The translations under genes and the position numbers were made by a program. 64,000 nucleotides of DNA. It comes from Campylobacterales bacterium (GTDB lineage Bacteria > Campylobacterota > Campylobacteria > Campylobacterales > Sulfurimonadaceae). Below are positions 9,845 to 17,287 of this stretch, piece by piece. The stretch is taken from NCBI GenBank assembly GCA_026390075.1, contig JAPLGP010000018.1, positions 62,001 through 126,000 on the forward strand, read 5' to 3'. The notes under the pieces are model-generated. The model did no database searches. It was not told where the DNA came from and worked only from the letters and a program-made list of their open reading frames with translations. The stretch's first letter is position 1, and every line of letters starts with the position of its first letter.

Positions 9845-10756
9845 CTATTTCCCTTTACTTAATGATTGGATGAGGTTTATTTTTCTTAAATTCCAACTCA
9901 TAAGCTGATTGGTCTCTGCGGGCGTTTTATCCTTGTAATGAAGTGCCGCTGGAGTAACCGCATTTATACCAAGTCTCGCTTTTATACCTTGAAGTTCAGC
10001 CAAAATCATCTGCGTAACTTCAAACACATCACTAGGAGAAGCTTCATTTTTTTTAAATTCACTAAAATCTACAGAATTCATTCCAGAGAGTATTTTAAGT
10101 TGCTGTATCTTTTCAAGTATTTTTAAGCCACTACTCAGTGACTCGAGTGGAGTATCATTTTCATTCTTTTTTTGAGGAATTGTTTTATCTTCTATGCCTA
10201 AATTATTTAATATAAGTGTTATATCATCATATATTCTCATCGTTTCACCAAAACTAAAGGATGGCATGGTTTTACTTTGCGTTACTTGGTCTAACATGAA
10301 AGATATTTTACAAAGTCTATTAAAAACATCTAAAGGTACTTTATCTTTAAACACTTGCTTTTTTAACACTGGCTGTTTTATGGCATTTTGAACCATAAAA
10401 ATATCAAGTTCTGTTAAAATTCTTTGTGTCTGTTCATAAACTAAATTTGGATTTACATTTTCAACTGGCGTCATTCCAATTGGTTCTATTATTGGGAAAC
10501 CAAACTTTTCTCTCAACACATTTATTTTGACTAAAATTTCATAAGTCTTTTGCCAAACATTTCTAGGCTTAAGCTGTGTTGTTTTGTATGTTACTTTTTC
10601 ATCTTCACTTTTATTTTGATGTTCAATTTTGTAATAATCTAGTAAAAACTCTACTTTATTTTCTACGAGCATAACCTCAGAAAAAACATCACTCGACGAG
10701 ATTTCATTTGCATAAAGAGTGAAACTCACTAAGAGAATTGAGAAAAATATTTTCAT
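9845..10756 (-). CDS. Periplasmic protein with about seven short helical repeats, function unknown
   Basis: 303 residues with a signal peptide (MKIFFSILLVSFTLYA, cleavage likely after residue 16). After that I see about seven copies of a ~22-residue unit of the form P/S-x-DVF-x(6)-I-L-x(2)-L-x(2)-I, at roughly 22-43, 64-86, 103-125, 141-160, 203-222, 241-263 and 279-298 (SSDVFSEVMLVENKVEFLL, PSDVFEVTQMILAELQGIK). I do not recognise the family. As first gene of the operon, 2 bases ahead of a Cache-domain kinase, it could be a periplasmic accessory or ligand-binding partner of that kinase; this is inference from position only. Confidence 0.8.
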   Translation of the reverse strand: MKIFFSILLVSFTLYANEISSSDVFSEVMLVENKVEFLLDYYKIEHQNKSEDEKVTYKTTQLKPRNVWQKTYEILVKINVLREKFGFPIIEPIGMTPVENVNPNLVYEQTQRILTELDIFMVQNAIKQPVLKKQVFKDKVPLDVFNRLCKISFMLDQVTQSKTMPSFSFGETMRIYDDITLILNNLGIEDKTIPQKKNENDTPLESLSSGLKILEKIQQLKILSGMNSVDFSEFKKNEASPSDVFEVTQMILAELQGIKARLGINAVTPAALHYKDKTPAETNQLMSWNLRKINLIQSLSKGK

Positions 10757-10781
10757 TTATGTCCTTTGAATGGTACTTACT

Positions 10782-10815
10782 TAATAGTACTGCTTTGTTG
10801 ATTAATGTACTATTA
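10782..10815. promoter_or_regulatory. 9-bp perfect inverted repeat in the signalling-operon promoter region
   Basis: TAATAGTAC at 10782-10790 and GTACTATTA at 10807-10815, separated by 16 bases, lie 26 bases upstream of the start codon of the first gene of the minus-strand operon. A related half-site GGTACTTA is at 10772. The arrangement suits a dimeric regulator at the operon promoter. No regulator is identified. Confidence 0.45.
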
Positions 10816-10855
10816 ATGATAGATTTTTTGTATATTTGACTGAAATAGATACAAC

Positions 10856-10890
10856 TTCCACATGCCAACAAAGAAGCTTGGCATGTGGAA
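10856..10890 (-). terminator. Hairpin from inverted TTCCACATGCCA pair
   Basis: TTCCACATGCCA at 10856-10867 and its complement at 10879-10890 flank an 11-base loop. The hairpin begins 2 bases past the stop codon of the CitE-like gene (ends at 10892 on the minus strand), the position of an intrinsic terminator, though no strong U-run follows on the minus strand. Confidence 0.6.
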
Positions 10891-10891
10891 A

Positions 10892-11830
10892 TTATTTTAA
10901 AAGCAAAATCAAAGCACCTTTGTAAATCGGCTCGTCAATAAAACCATACTCTGTATCCACAAAACCACTCACCCCATTTTCTTTATTCATTTCAAAAAGT
11001 TCTACGATTTTTTTTGCTCTTTGTATCTCTTCTTTTGAATGCGAGAACATTGCATTGACTAACGCTACTTGTTTTGGAGATATGCACCCTTTCGCATCGT
11101 AACCCATCTGCTTTTCCAAAGATATCCACATGCCAAACGCATCAAGATTTTGAAACTCCTGATAGACAAAAGAGACAGGTTTAATGCCCATAGATTTGCA
11201 AGTTACTAAAAAGTGAGAAAGTATGTAAAGCATGGTAGGATTATCTCTTTTTATAAGACTTTGAGGAAGTTTCATATCCGCAAATAAGTCTAAAATACCA
11301 AGATAAAAAGTGGTCACTCTTTTGTTTAAAGCCAAGGAGTTTAAATTATTCCACGCTTGAGCTGTTTCTATGGAAAGATGGAGCTCTATTTCGCTACTTA
11401 AATGTTCTAAAACATTTTGAACTTCTGCTTTATTTTGAATCTTTGGAACTCGAATGGCATCAGGCATAAACTGGTTTAAGTACGCAATTTCTGCATATCC
11501 ACCCTCATCAAGCGCATTTACACGAACGACAAGTTTTTTTTCACTTACAGCATTTTGTGACAAAAACAGAGCACAAAGAACAAGGGCAAAAGGCTTATCC
11601 TCTTGACTCACTCCATCTTCTAAATTTAAAATAATACACTCAGCTTCGAGTGTTGCAATCTTAGATAAATGCTTAATATTGTTACAAGAGAGCATTAAAA
11701 CAGAAGAAAAATGGGTACTTTGATTTCTTACTCTTTTTACTGGAATGGCAAGTTTTTTGAGTGCTTCTAAATCTCTATTTTTAAAAGCTGATTCAATACT
11801 ACTTAAATTATCTATCTGGATAGTCTTCAT
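10892..11830 (-). CDS. HpcH/HpaI aldolase / citrate lyase beta-subunit (CitE-like) family protein
   Basis: 312 residues. CitE-like landmarks are in order: ILNLEDGVSQEDK (usual DLEDGV), VVRVNALDEGG, PDAIRVPKI, LHLSIETAQAW and the C-terminal CISPKQVALVNAMFS. The family cleaves or forms acyl-CoA C-C bonds (citryl-, malyl-, methylmalyl-CoA); the substrate here cannot be told. No citD or citF neighbour is present, so this is not an ordinary citrate lyase operon. The start overlaps the end of the cytochrome gene by 23 bases. One TTCCACATGCC-type word lies inside it (11125-11135, read as GMW). Confidence 0.75.
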   Translation of the reverse strand: MKTIQIDNLSSIESAFKNRDLEALKKLAIPVKRVRNQSTHFSSVLMLSCNNIKHLSKIATLEAECIILNLEDGVSQEDKPFALVLCALFLSQNAVSEKKLVVRVNALDEGGYAEIAYLNQFMPDAIRVPKIQNKAEVQNVLEHLSSEIELHLSIETAQAWNNLNSLALNKRVTTFYLGILDLFADMKLPQSLIKRDNPTMLYILSHFLVTCKSMGIKPVSFVYQEFQNLDAFGMWISLEKQMGYDAKGCISPKQVALVNAMFSHSKEEIQRAKKIVELFEMNKENGVSGFVDTEYGFIDEPIYKGALILLLK

Positions 11831-12344
11831 ATCGCATCGCCTTTGGTTTTTCGTATATTGGTTCAGCTTTGTAAACTTTCGGTTCTTCTTTTTTTACCTG
11901 AGGTTTTTCTTTTTTTTGCTCTACTTTTTGGACACTATGTTCTTCTCTTTTCACTATTTGCTCTTCTTTTTTCGCTTTCGTTTCTTTTCTTTTTGGTTCT
12001 TCTTTTTCAGATTTTAGTTTCTCTTCTTGAGCAAGATAGAGATAAAGTGCTTGAATCTCTTTTTCTGTTAAAAAATAGCGAGGCATACCTTTGTTTGAAC
12101 GAACAAGTGCATAATAGAACACACTCCATTCAAGTTTATTTATAGGACCTCCACCAAAAGTTTTTTTCTCTTGTTTATGGACATATTTAGCAACTACTTT
12201 ACCTTCACCTTTTTCACCATGACAGTATTGACAACCAATGCCGCGAGGATTTTTATACAGCTGTGCTGCATACTCACTAGGAGTTATAAAAGTAGTTTCA
12301 GCGACAAGCAGAGATGGTAAAATTAAGTATATGAGATATTTCAT
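11808..12344 (-). CDS. Secreted monoheme c-type cytochrome with a charged C-terminal tail
   Basis: The best start is the ATG complementary to 12342-12344, giving MKYLIYLILPSLLVAE, a signal peptide; an upstream in-frame start would add 13 residues lacking signal character. There is one heme attachment site, GCQYCHGEKGEG (CxxCH), and a distal Met candidate in GMPRYFLTEKE, typical of small class I cytochrome c. From about residue 97 the protein becomes a ~80-residue Lys/Glu-rich low-complexity tail (KRKETKAKKEEQ, KKEKPQVKKEEP). The electron-transfer partner is unknown. Co-transcribed with the CitE-like gene (23-base overlap). Confidence 0.85.
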   Translation of the reverse strand: MKYLIYLILPSLLVAETTFITPSEYAAQLYKNPRGIGCQYCHGEKGEGKVVAKYVHKQEKKTFGGGPINKLEWSVFYYALVRSNKGMPRYFLTEKEIQALYLYLAQEEKLKSEKEEPKRKETKAKKEEQIVKREEHSVQKVEQKKEKPQVKKEEPKVYKAEPIYEKPKAMRYEDYPDR

Positions 12345-12405
12345 TGTAAAGCGACCCTTTATTATTAAGTGATATAATAACAAAAAAATTATTTATGGGG
12401 TATAA

Positions 12406-13263
12406 ATGCAACTTCTTGATGGTAAAAAACTTTCAGAAAAAATACAAGAAAGAGTATCAGTTCAAACCAAAGAATTTAAAAGCAAAACGGGCTCAGTTCC
12501 AGGTTTAGCGGTCATACTCGTAGGACATGACCCAGCAAGTGCAGCGTATGTAAATATGAAAAAAAAAGCATGTGATAAAGTTGGTTTTTACTCAGTTACA
12601 CACGAAATGCCCGAAGATATTTCTCAAGATGCAATAGAAAACACAATCAAAATGATGAATACAAATCCAAATATAGACGGTATTTTGATTCAACTCCCTC
12701 TTCCCGCGCAAATAGACACAACAAAAATCCTCGAACTCGTTGATCCAAGCAAAGATGTAGATGGTTTTCATCCCTTTAATGTTGGGCGACTCACAACTGG
12801 TCTTGATGGTTTTGTTCCATGTACACCCCTTGGTGTTATGGAGCTTTTAAATGAATACAACATTGATGTAAAAGGCAAAAATTGTGTTGTTGTAGGTGCT
12901 TCAAATATCGTTGGAAAACCAATGGCTGCCCTACTTTTAAACGCAAATGCAACCGTTGAAATTTGTCATATTTTTACAGATGATTTAAAAAAACATACTC
13001 TCAATGCTGATATTCTTTTAGTTGGCGTAGGTGTTATCAATCTTATCAAAGAAGATATGGTAAAAGATGGCGTCATTATCATCGATATCGGAATAAATCG
13101 TGCAGAAGATGGAAATCTCGTTGGCGATGTTGATTTTGCCAATGTAAGCCAGAAATGTTCTTACATCACGCCAGTCCCAGGTGGAGTTGGACCTATGACA
13201 ATCGCTATGCTCCTCAGTAACACGCTCAAAGCAGCGCAAATAAATGCACAAAAAAGAGTATAA
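12406..13263 (+). CDS. folD: Methylenetetrahydrofolate dehydrogenase / cyclohydrolase
   Basis: 285 residues, full length for FolD. It interconverts 5,10-methylene-, methenyl- and 10-formyl-THF using NADP. Visible family motifs are the catalytic Tyr/Lys segment (AAYVNMKKKACDKVG), the IQLPLP loop, DVDGFHPFN, the Rossmann VVGASNIVGKPMA and the C-terminal TPVPGGVGPMTIAML. First gene of a tight plus-strand operon reaching trpB; lepB follows with no spacing. Confidence 0.97.
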   Translation: MQLLDGKKLSEKIQERVSVQTKEFKSKTGSVPGLAVILVGHDPASAAYVNMKKKACDKVGFYSVTHEMPEDISQDAIENTIKMMNTNPNIDGILIQLPLPAQIDTTKILELVDPSKDVDGFHPFNVGRLTTGLDGFVPCTPLGVMELLNEYNIDVKGKNCVVVGASNIVGKPMAALLLNANATVEICHIFTDDLKKHTLNADILLVGVGVINLIKEDMVKDGVIIIDIGINRAEDGNLVGDVDFANVSQKCSYITPVPGGVGPMTIAMLLSNTLKAAQINAQKRV

Positions 13264-14073
13264 ATGAAAGAATTTTTACACAAAACATACAAGTTTTCTA
13301 ACTCATGGACGGGAACAATCATCATCGTTTTGTTTGTTATATTTTTTATAGCACAAGCTTTTAGAATTCCCTCAGGCTCAATGAAAGACTCACTTCTTAT
13401 CGGTGACCACCTTTTTGCTAAAAAGTTTGCGTATGGCATTGCCATGCCACATATTCCTTTCTTAGAGATGTCAATCATGCCTTGGAGTGATAAACTTCGC
13501 CTTATGGATGGTGCTACGCCTTCTCGTGGAGATATTGTCATTTTTAGATATCCAAACAATCCCAAACAGCACTTTGTTAAAAGATGTATCGGACTTCCTG
13601 ATGATGAACTTTTTCTCTTAGAAAAAGATTTATATTTGCATTACAGAGAAGGTGATGCGTGGATAAAAGAGAATTTTAAAGAGTCTCAAATCGTTGTCTT
13701 TGATTCAAAACTTTGGGTTAAAAATCCATATGAAAAAGAGCATCCAGGAATTCATCATGATGATAAAATCATAAATGATGGGCGTTACCCGCAACAACTT
13801 TTCAATTTTGCTCCGACAAAAGTTGCAAAAAATAGCTATTTTATGATGGGCGATAACCGTGATCACTCAAATGATAGCCGTTTTTGGGGAAGTGTTCCTT
13901 ATGATAATATAGAAGGAACTCCTTGGTTTGTCTATTTTTCTATTGATGAAAATTGGGAAATTAGATGGGACAGAGTTGGTAAAACTCCAACAGACTTAGA
14001 AACTCCAGCTATCTTAGAAAAAGCACAAAAACAGAGAATAAAAGAAGACGAAGCTGACCATGGAATTTCTTGA
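13264..14073 (+). CDS. lepB: Signal peptidase I
   Basis: 269 residues. A membrane segment (about 15-35) is followed by the catalytic Ser motif PSGSMKDSLLIGD and the catalytic Lys in FVKRCIGLPDDE; the C-terminal GDNRDHSNDSRFWG box is present. It cleaves signal peptides from exported proteins on the periplasmic face of the inner membrane. It begins directly after folD and overlaps the M50 protease gene by 14 bases, so the two proteases are translationally coupled. Confidence 0.96.
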   Translation: MKEFLHKTYKFSNSWTGTIIIVLFVIFFIAQAFRIPSGSMKDSLLIGDHLFAKKFAYGIAMPHIPFLEMSIMPWSDKLRLMDGATPSRGDIVIFRYPNNPKQHFVKRCIGLPDDELFLLEKDLYLHYREGDAWIKENFKESQIVVFDSKLWVKNPYEKEHPGIHHDDKIINDGRYPQQLFNFAPTKVAKNSYFMMGDNRDHSNDSRFWGSVPYDNIEGTPWFVYFSIDENWEIRWDRVGKTPTDLETPAILEKAQKQRIKEDEADHGIS

Positions 14074-14737
14074 TTTACTAAAAATCTTCGCCGCAGTTCT
14101 CGCTCTTGCAACGGCTATCATAGGTCATGAAATCATGCACGGATGGGTAGCTTATATGTATGGAGATACAACTGCCAAAAATGCTGGACGATTATCAATC
14201 AATCCTCTTTTGCATGTGGATTTAGTTGGTACTATCATTGTTCCCGCAACTATGTACTTTTTGCCTATGTTACTTGGAAGTGAAAGTGGATTTTTATTTG
14301 GCTGGGCAAAACCTGTACCTATAAATATGAGTGAAGTGATAAAAAAAGGCGGCTACAACGCTGCTATGCAAGTTGATTTGGCAGGGATAGTCTATAATTT
14401 TACTTTAGCAGTTTTTGCTTCTATCGCTGTAGTTGCGATGACTAAACCAACAGGTGCTGATAGTTTATTCTATATATTTACCTATATTTTTGTACTTAAA
14501 CTCCTCGTAATCAATGTAGTTTTAGGTGTCTTTAACCTCCTTCCAATTCCACAATTTGATGGAGCACACTTTGTAATGCACTTAGCACTCAAGCACAAAA
14601 TAAATTCTGTTGCAGAGTTTTTTTACAAAAATGAGAGATATGGAATTGTTATAGTTTTAATTGTATTGATGACTCCACTAAAAGAGTATATACTTGTTTT
14701 ACCCGTACAAACCATTTTAAATTTACTGTTATCATAA
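14060..14737 (+). CDS. Site-2-protease-type M50 membrane metalloprotease
   Basis: 225 residues, mostly hydrophobic with about five membrane segments. The zinc motif HEIMH (HExxH) lies in the first membrane segment (AIIGHEIMHGW). The third ligand region NLLPIPQFDGAHF (usual NPxPxLDG form) is in a late segment. No PDZ domain, so this is the compact rhomboid-like-size S2P subfamily common next to lepB/folD in Campylobacterota. Substrates are unknown; it would cut membrane proteins within the bilayer. Confidence 0.88.
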   Translation: MEFLDLLKIFAAVLALATAIIGHEIMHGWVAYMYGDTTAKNAGRLSINPLLHVDLVGTIIVPATMYFLPMLLGSESGFLFGWAKPVPINMSEVIKKGGYNAAMQVDLAGIVYNFTLAVFASIAVVAMTKPTGADSLFYIFTYIFVLKLLVINVVLGVFNLLPIPQFDGAHFVMHLALKHKINSVAEFFYKNERYGIVIVLIVLMTPLKEYILVLPVQTILNLLLS

Positions 14738-14746
14738 AGGAAAAAA

Positions 14747-15184
14747 ATGAAATTTTATATAGCGACAGATCATGCTGGAATTGATTTAAAAGATTTTACA
14801 GTTGCACTATTAAAAGAAAAAGGGCATGAAGTTATAGACCTTGGACCATTTAACAAAGAGAGAGTGGATTATCCAGATTATGCGCTAAAAGTTTCACAAA
14901 GTGTTTTAGGTGATGCAACATCACAAGGAATACTTATCTGTGGTTCAGGAATCGGCATGAGCATGGCAGCAAATCGGCATGTGGGAATTCGTGCAGCACT
15001 CTGTCACGATGCCTACACAGCGACAGTTGCTCGTGCGCATAATGATGCAAATATTTTATGTTTTGGTGAAAGAATTATCGGACAAGGTGTTTGTGAATCT
15101 ATCCTTGATGCTTGGATTGCTGGCAGTTTTGATGGTGGCAGACATACAGATCGCGTTGCAAAAATAGAAGCTATAAAATCTTAG
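14747..15184 (+). CDS. rpiB: Ribose 5-phosphate isomerase B
   Basis: 145 residues. It interconverts ribose 5-phosphate and ribulose 5-phosphate in the pentose phosphate pathway. Family features: ATDHAGIDLK at the N-terminus, catalytic Cys in LICGSGIGMSMAANR, and the HDAYTATVARAHNDANIL segment. SD AAGGA lies 5-6 bases before the ATG. The word GGCATGTGG (14976-14984) lies in it, read as RHV. Confidence 0.95.
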   Translation: MKFYIATDHAGIDLKDFTVALLKEKGHEVIDLGPFNKERVDYPDYALKVSQSVLGDATSQGILICGSGIGMSMAANRHVGIRAALCHDAYTATVARAHNDANILCFGERIIGQGVCESILDAWIAGSFDGGRHTDRVAKIEAIKS

Positions 15185-15202
15185 AACTTTAAAGGAAAAC
15201 GC

Positions 15203-15463
15203 ATGTTTTGGGAATGGTCATTATTAACAATTTTGTCAATACTATCTATCTTTTTATTTGTAAAAATGTACTATTTTAAAAGTATTACCAAGATTCAACT
15301 TCAAAGAGCTTTAGGAAATGTGGATATTTTAAGTGAAGAGTTAACAAAACTGCGAAATGAGTTAAAAGTTTTAAAACAAAGAAATTCTAAACATAGACAA
15401 GAAACAGACCGCCTCAACGGTAAAATCAAAGCACTAGAGAGTCGTATAGACGCTCTACTATAA
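15203..15463 (+). CDS. Small membrane-anchored coiled-coil protein, unknown function
   Basis: 86 residues. One N-terminal membrane segment (about 5-22) is followed by a heptad-rich helix (about 30-86, with LSEELTKLRNELKVLKQR and IKALESRIDALL), so a membrane-tethered coiled coil with a cytoplasmic tail is likely. No recognisable family. It sits between rpiB and apt with good SD sequences on both sides and is part of the folD-trpB operon. Confidence 0.75.
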   Translation: MFWEWSLLTILSILSIFLFVKMYYFKSITKIQLQRALGNVDILSEELTKLRNELKVLKQRNSKHRQETDRLNGKIKALESRIDALL

Positions 15464-15475
15464 AAAGAGGATAAC

Positions 15476-16024
15476 ATGAAACTTAGCTCCACTGAAAGAA
15501 AAATTATAGAGAGTTCAATTAGAGATGTAAAAGATTTTCCAAAACCTGGGATTATTTTTAAAGATATCACAACTCTTCTCAATGATAGAGAAGCATATAG
15601 TGTTTTGATGAATCACCTTTATCAAAAATATAAAGAGTATAAGTTAGATTATATAGCTGGAATTGATGCGAGAGGTTTTATTTTTGGTGCAGCGTTGGCT
15701 CAAATGCTGGATATAGGATTTGTGCCACTACGAAAAAAAGGGAAACTTCCCTACACAACTATCAGTGAAAAATACTCCCTCGAATATGGTGTGGATGAGA
15801 TAGAAGTTCACATCGATGCTTTTAGTAAAATTCCACATGCCAGAGTTCTTCTCATAGATGATCTCATTGCAACAGGTGGAACTGCAAACGCAGCAGCAAA
15901 ACTTATCAAACAAGCTGGCGCGGAGTGTGTTGAGGCATGTTTTGTTCTAGGACTTACTTTTTTAGGTGGCATTGAAAATTTAAAAAATCAAACTGAAGTT
16001 TATTCTATTATTGAGGTTAATTAA
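15476..16024 (+). CDS. apt: Adenine phosphoribosyltransferase
   Basis: 182 residues. It salvages adenine to AMP with PRPP. The type I PRTase PRPP loop is [29 protein letters not shown] at the N-terminus and the [10 protein letters not shown] flexible loop are typical of Apt. The stop codon overlaps the trpB ATG by one base. A TTCCACATGCCA word at 15831-15842 encodes IPHA just before the PRPP loop. Confidence 0.96.
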   Translation: MKLSSTERKIIESSIRDVKDFPKPGIIFKDITTLLNDREAYSVLMNHLYQKYKEYKLDYIAGIDARGFIFGAALAQMLDIGFVPLRKKGKLPYTTISEKYSLEYGVDEIEVHIDAFSKIPHARVLLIDDLIATGGTANAAAKLIKQAGAECVEACFVLGLTFLGGIENLKNQTEVYSIIEVN

Positions 16025-17226
16025 TGTATATTCCATCGGCTTCTCAATTTGATCCAGATGAAAATGGACATTTCGGCATTTTTGGCGGTAGATATGTTCC
16101 TGAAACATTGATGCCAGCACTCCTAAGACTCAGCGATGAGTATAAAAAAATTCGTTTTGATAAAGAGTTTTGGAGTGAAGTTCACTACTACTTAACAGAT
16201 TATGTAGGTCGCCCTTCCCCGCTCTATTTCGCAAAAAATATCTCGGATGAAATTGGTGCGAAAGTTTACTTAAAACGCGAAGATTTAAACCACACAGGTG
16301 CGCATAAAGTAAACAATGTTATCGCTCAAGGCATCATGGCAAAAAGATTAGGCTATAAAAAAATAATCGCCGAAACAGGAGCTGGACAACATGGCGTTGC
16401 AACAGCAACCGTCTGTGCTCTTTTAGGTTTAGAGTGTGAAATTTTTATGGGTGCAAAAGATGTTGAGCGACAAGAATTAAATGTTTTTCGTATGAAACTC
16501 CTTGGTGCAAAAGTAAATGCAGTTGAGAGCGGTTCAAAAACACTCAAAGATGCGATGAATGATGCAATTCGTCATTGGGTAACAAATGCAAGAGATACTT
16601 TTTATATCATAGGAACAGTTGCAGGACCGCATCCTTATCCAATGATGGTGCGAGATTTTCAAGCTATCATCGGTTATGAAGCAAGAGCACAGATTTTGGA
16701 AAAAGAGAACCGTTTGCCTGATTATGTACTCGCTTGTATTGGTGGTGGAAGTAACGCTATCGGAATGTTCCAACACTTTTTAGAAGATAAAGAAGTTCGA
16801 TGTATCGGTATTGAGGCAGGTGGACTTGGTGTTGAAACAGATAAACACGGTTGTTCGCTAGAAAAAGGTCGTCCAGGGGTTTTACATGGTCAAATGACTT
16901 ACTTGCTTCAAGACGCGGATGGTCAAATTCAAGAAGCTCACTCCATCAGTGCAGGACTTGACTACCCAGGAATTGGACCAGAACACGCTTTTCATAAAGA
17001 TAATAATTCTGTTTCATATGACAACATTACAGACCAAGAGGCGCTTGATGCTTTTGTTTGGTTATCACGAAAAGAAGGAATTATTCCAGCATTTGAAAGT
17101 GCACATGCCGTGGCATACCTCAAAAAAATGCCAAATATCAAAGATAAACTCATTATTGTAAACCTATCGGGTCGCGGTGATAAAGACATGATACAAGCGA
17201 AAAATATACTAGATTTTAACAACTAA
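16024..17226 (+). CDS. trpB: Tryptophan synthase beta chain
   Basis: 400 residues. It joins indole and serine to form tryptophan. The PLP lysine lies in [10 protein letters not shown], the phosphate-binding loop is [10 protein letters not shown], and the N-terminal [17 protein letters not shown] is standard TrpB1. No trpA is adjacent, so the alpha subunit must be encoded elsewhere. Last gene of the folD operon. Confidence 0.96.
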   Translation: MYIPSASQFDPDENGHFGIFGGRYVPETLMPALLRLSDEYKKIRFDKEFWSEVHYYLTDYVGRPSPLYFAKNISDEIGAKVYLKREDLNHTGAHKVNNVIAQGIMAKRLGYKKIIAETGAGQHGVATATVCALLGLECEIFMGAKDVERQELNVFRMKLLGAKVNAVESGSKTLKDAMNDAIRHWVTNARDTFYIIGTVAGPHPYPMMVRDFQAIIGYEARAQILEKENRLPDYVLACIGGGSNAIGMFQHFLEDKEVRCIGIEAGGLGVETDKHGCSLEKGRPGVLHGQMTYLLQDADGQIQEAHSISAGLDYPGIGPEHAFHKDNNSVSYDNITDQEALDAFVWLSRKEGIIPAFESAHAVAYLKKMPNIKDKLIIVNLSGRGDKDMIQAKNILDFNN

Positions 17227-17236
17227 TATTAATTTT

Positions 17237-17258
17237 AAGTATATTGTGAGATATACTT
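17237..17258. terminator. 8-bp perfect hairpin after trpB
   Basis: AAGTATAT (17237-17244) and ATATACTT (17251-17258) around TGTGAG. The hairpin is AT-only and no T-run follows directly, so it is a weak terminator or an operator for the next gene. Confidence 0.35.
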
Positions 17259-17287
17259 AGCTCAAATATATATTTTAGGACATAATT

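Noticed and set aside
11745-12145. Plus-strand Phe/Leu-rich 'membrane' ORFs opposite the cytochrome tail
   Set aside because: They are the complement of the Lys/Glu-rich tail; hydrophobicity is an artefact of codon complement.
17105-17117. CACATGCCGTGGCAT in trpB as another copy of the word
   Set aside because: The core has a mismatch (GCACATGCC); it was kept only as a near match, as were 20025, 20081, 20159, 25024, 31594, 31891, 40367, 42953 and 46808.
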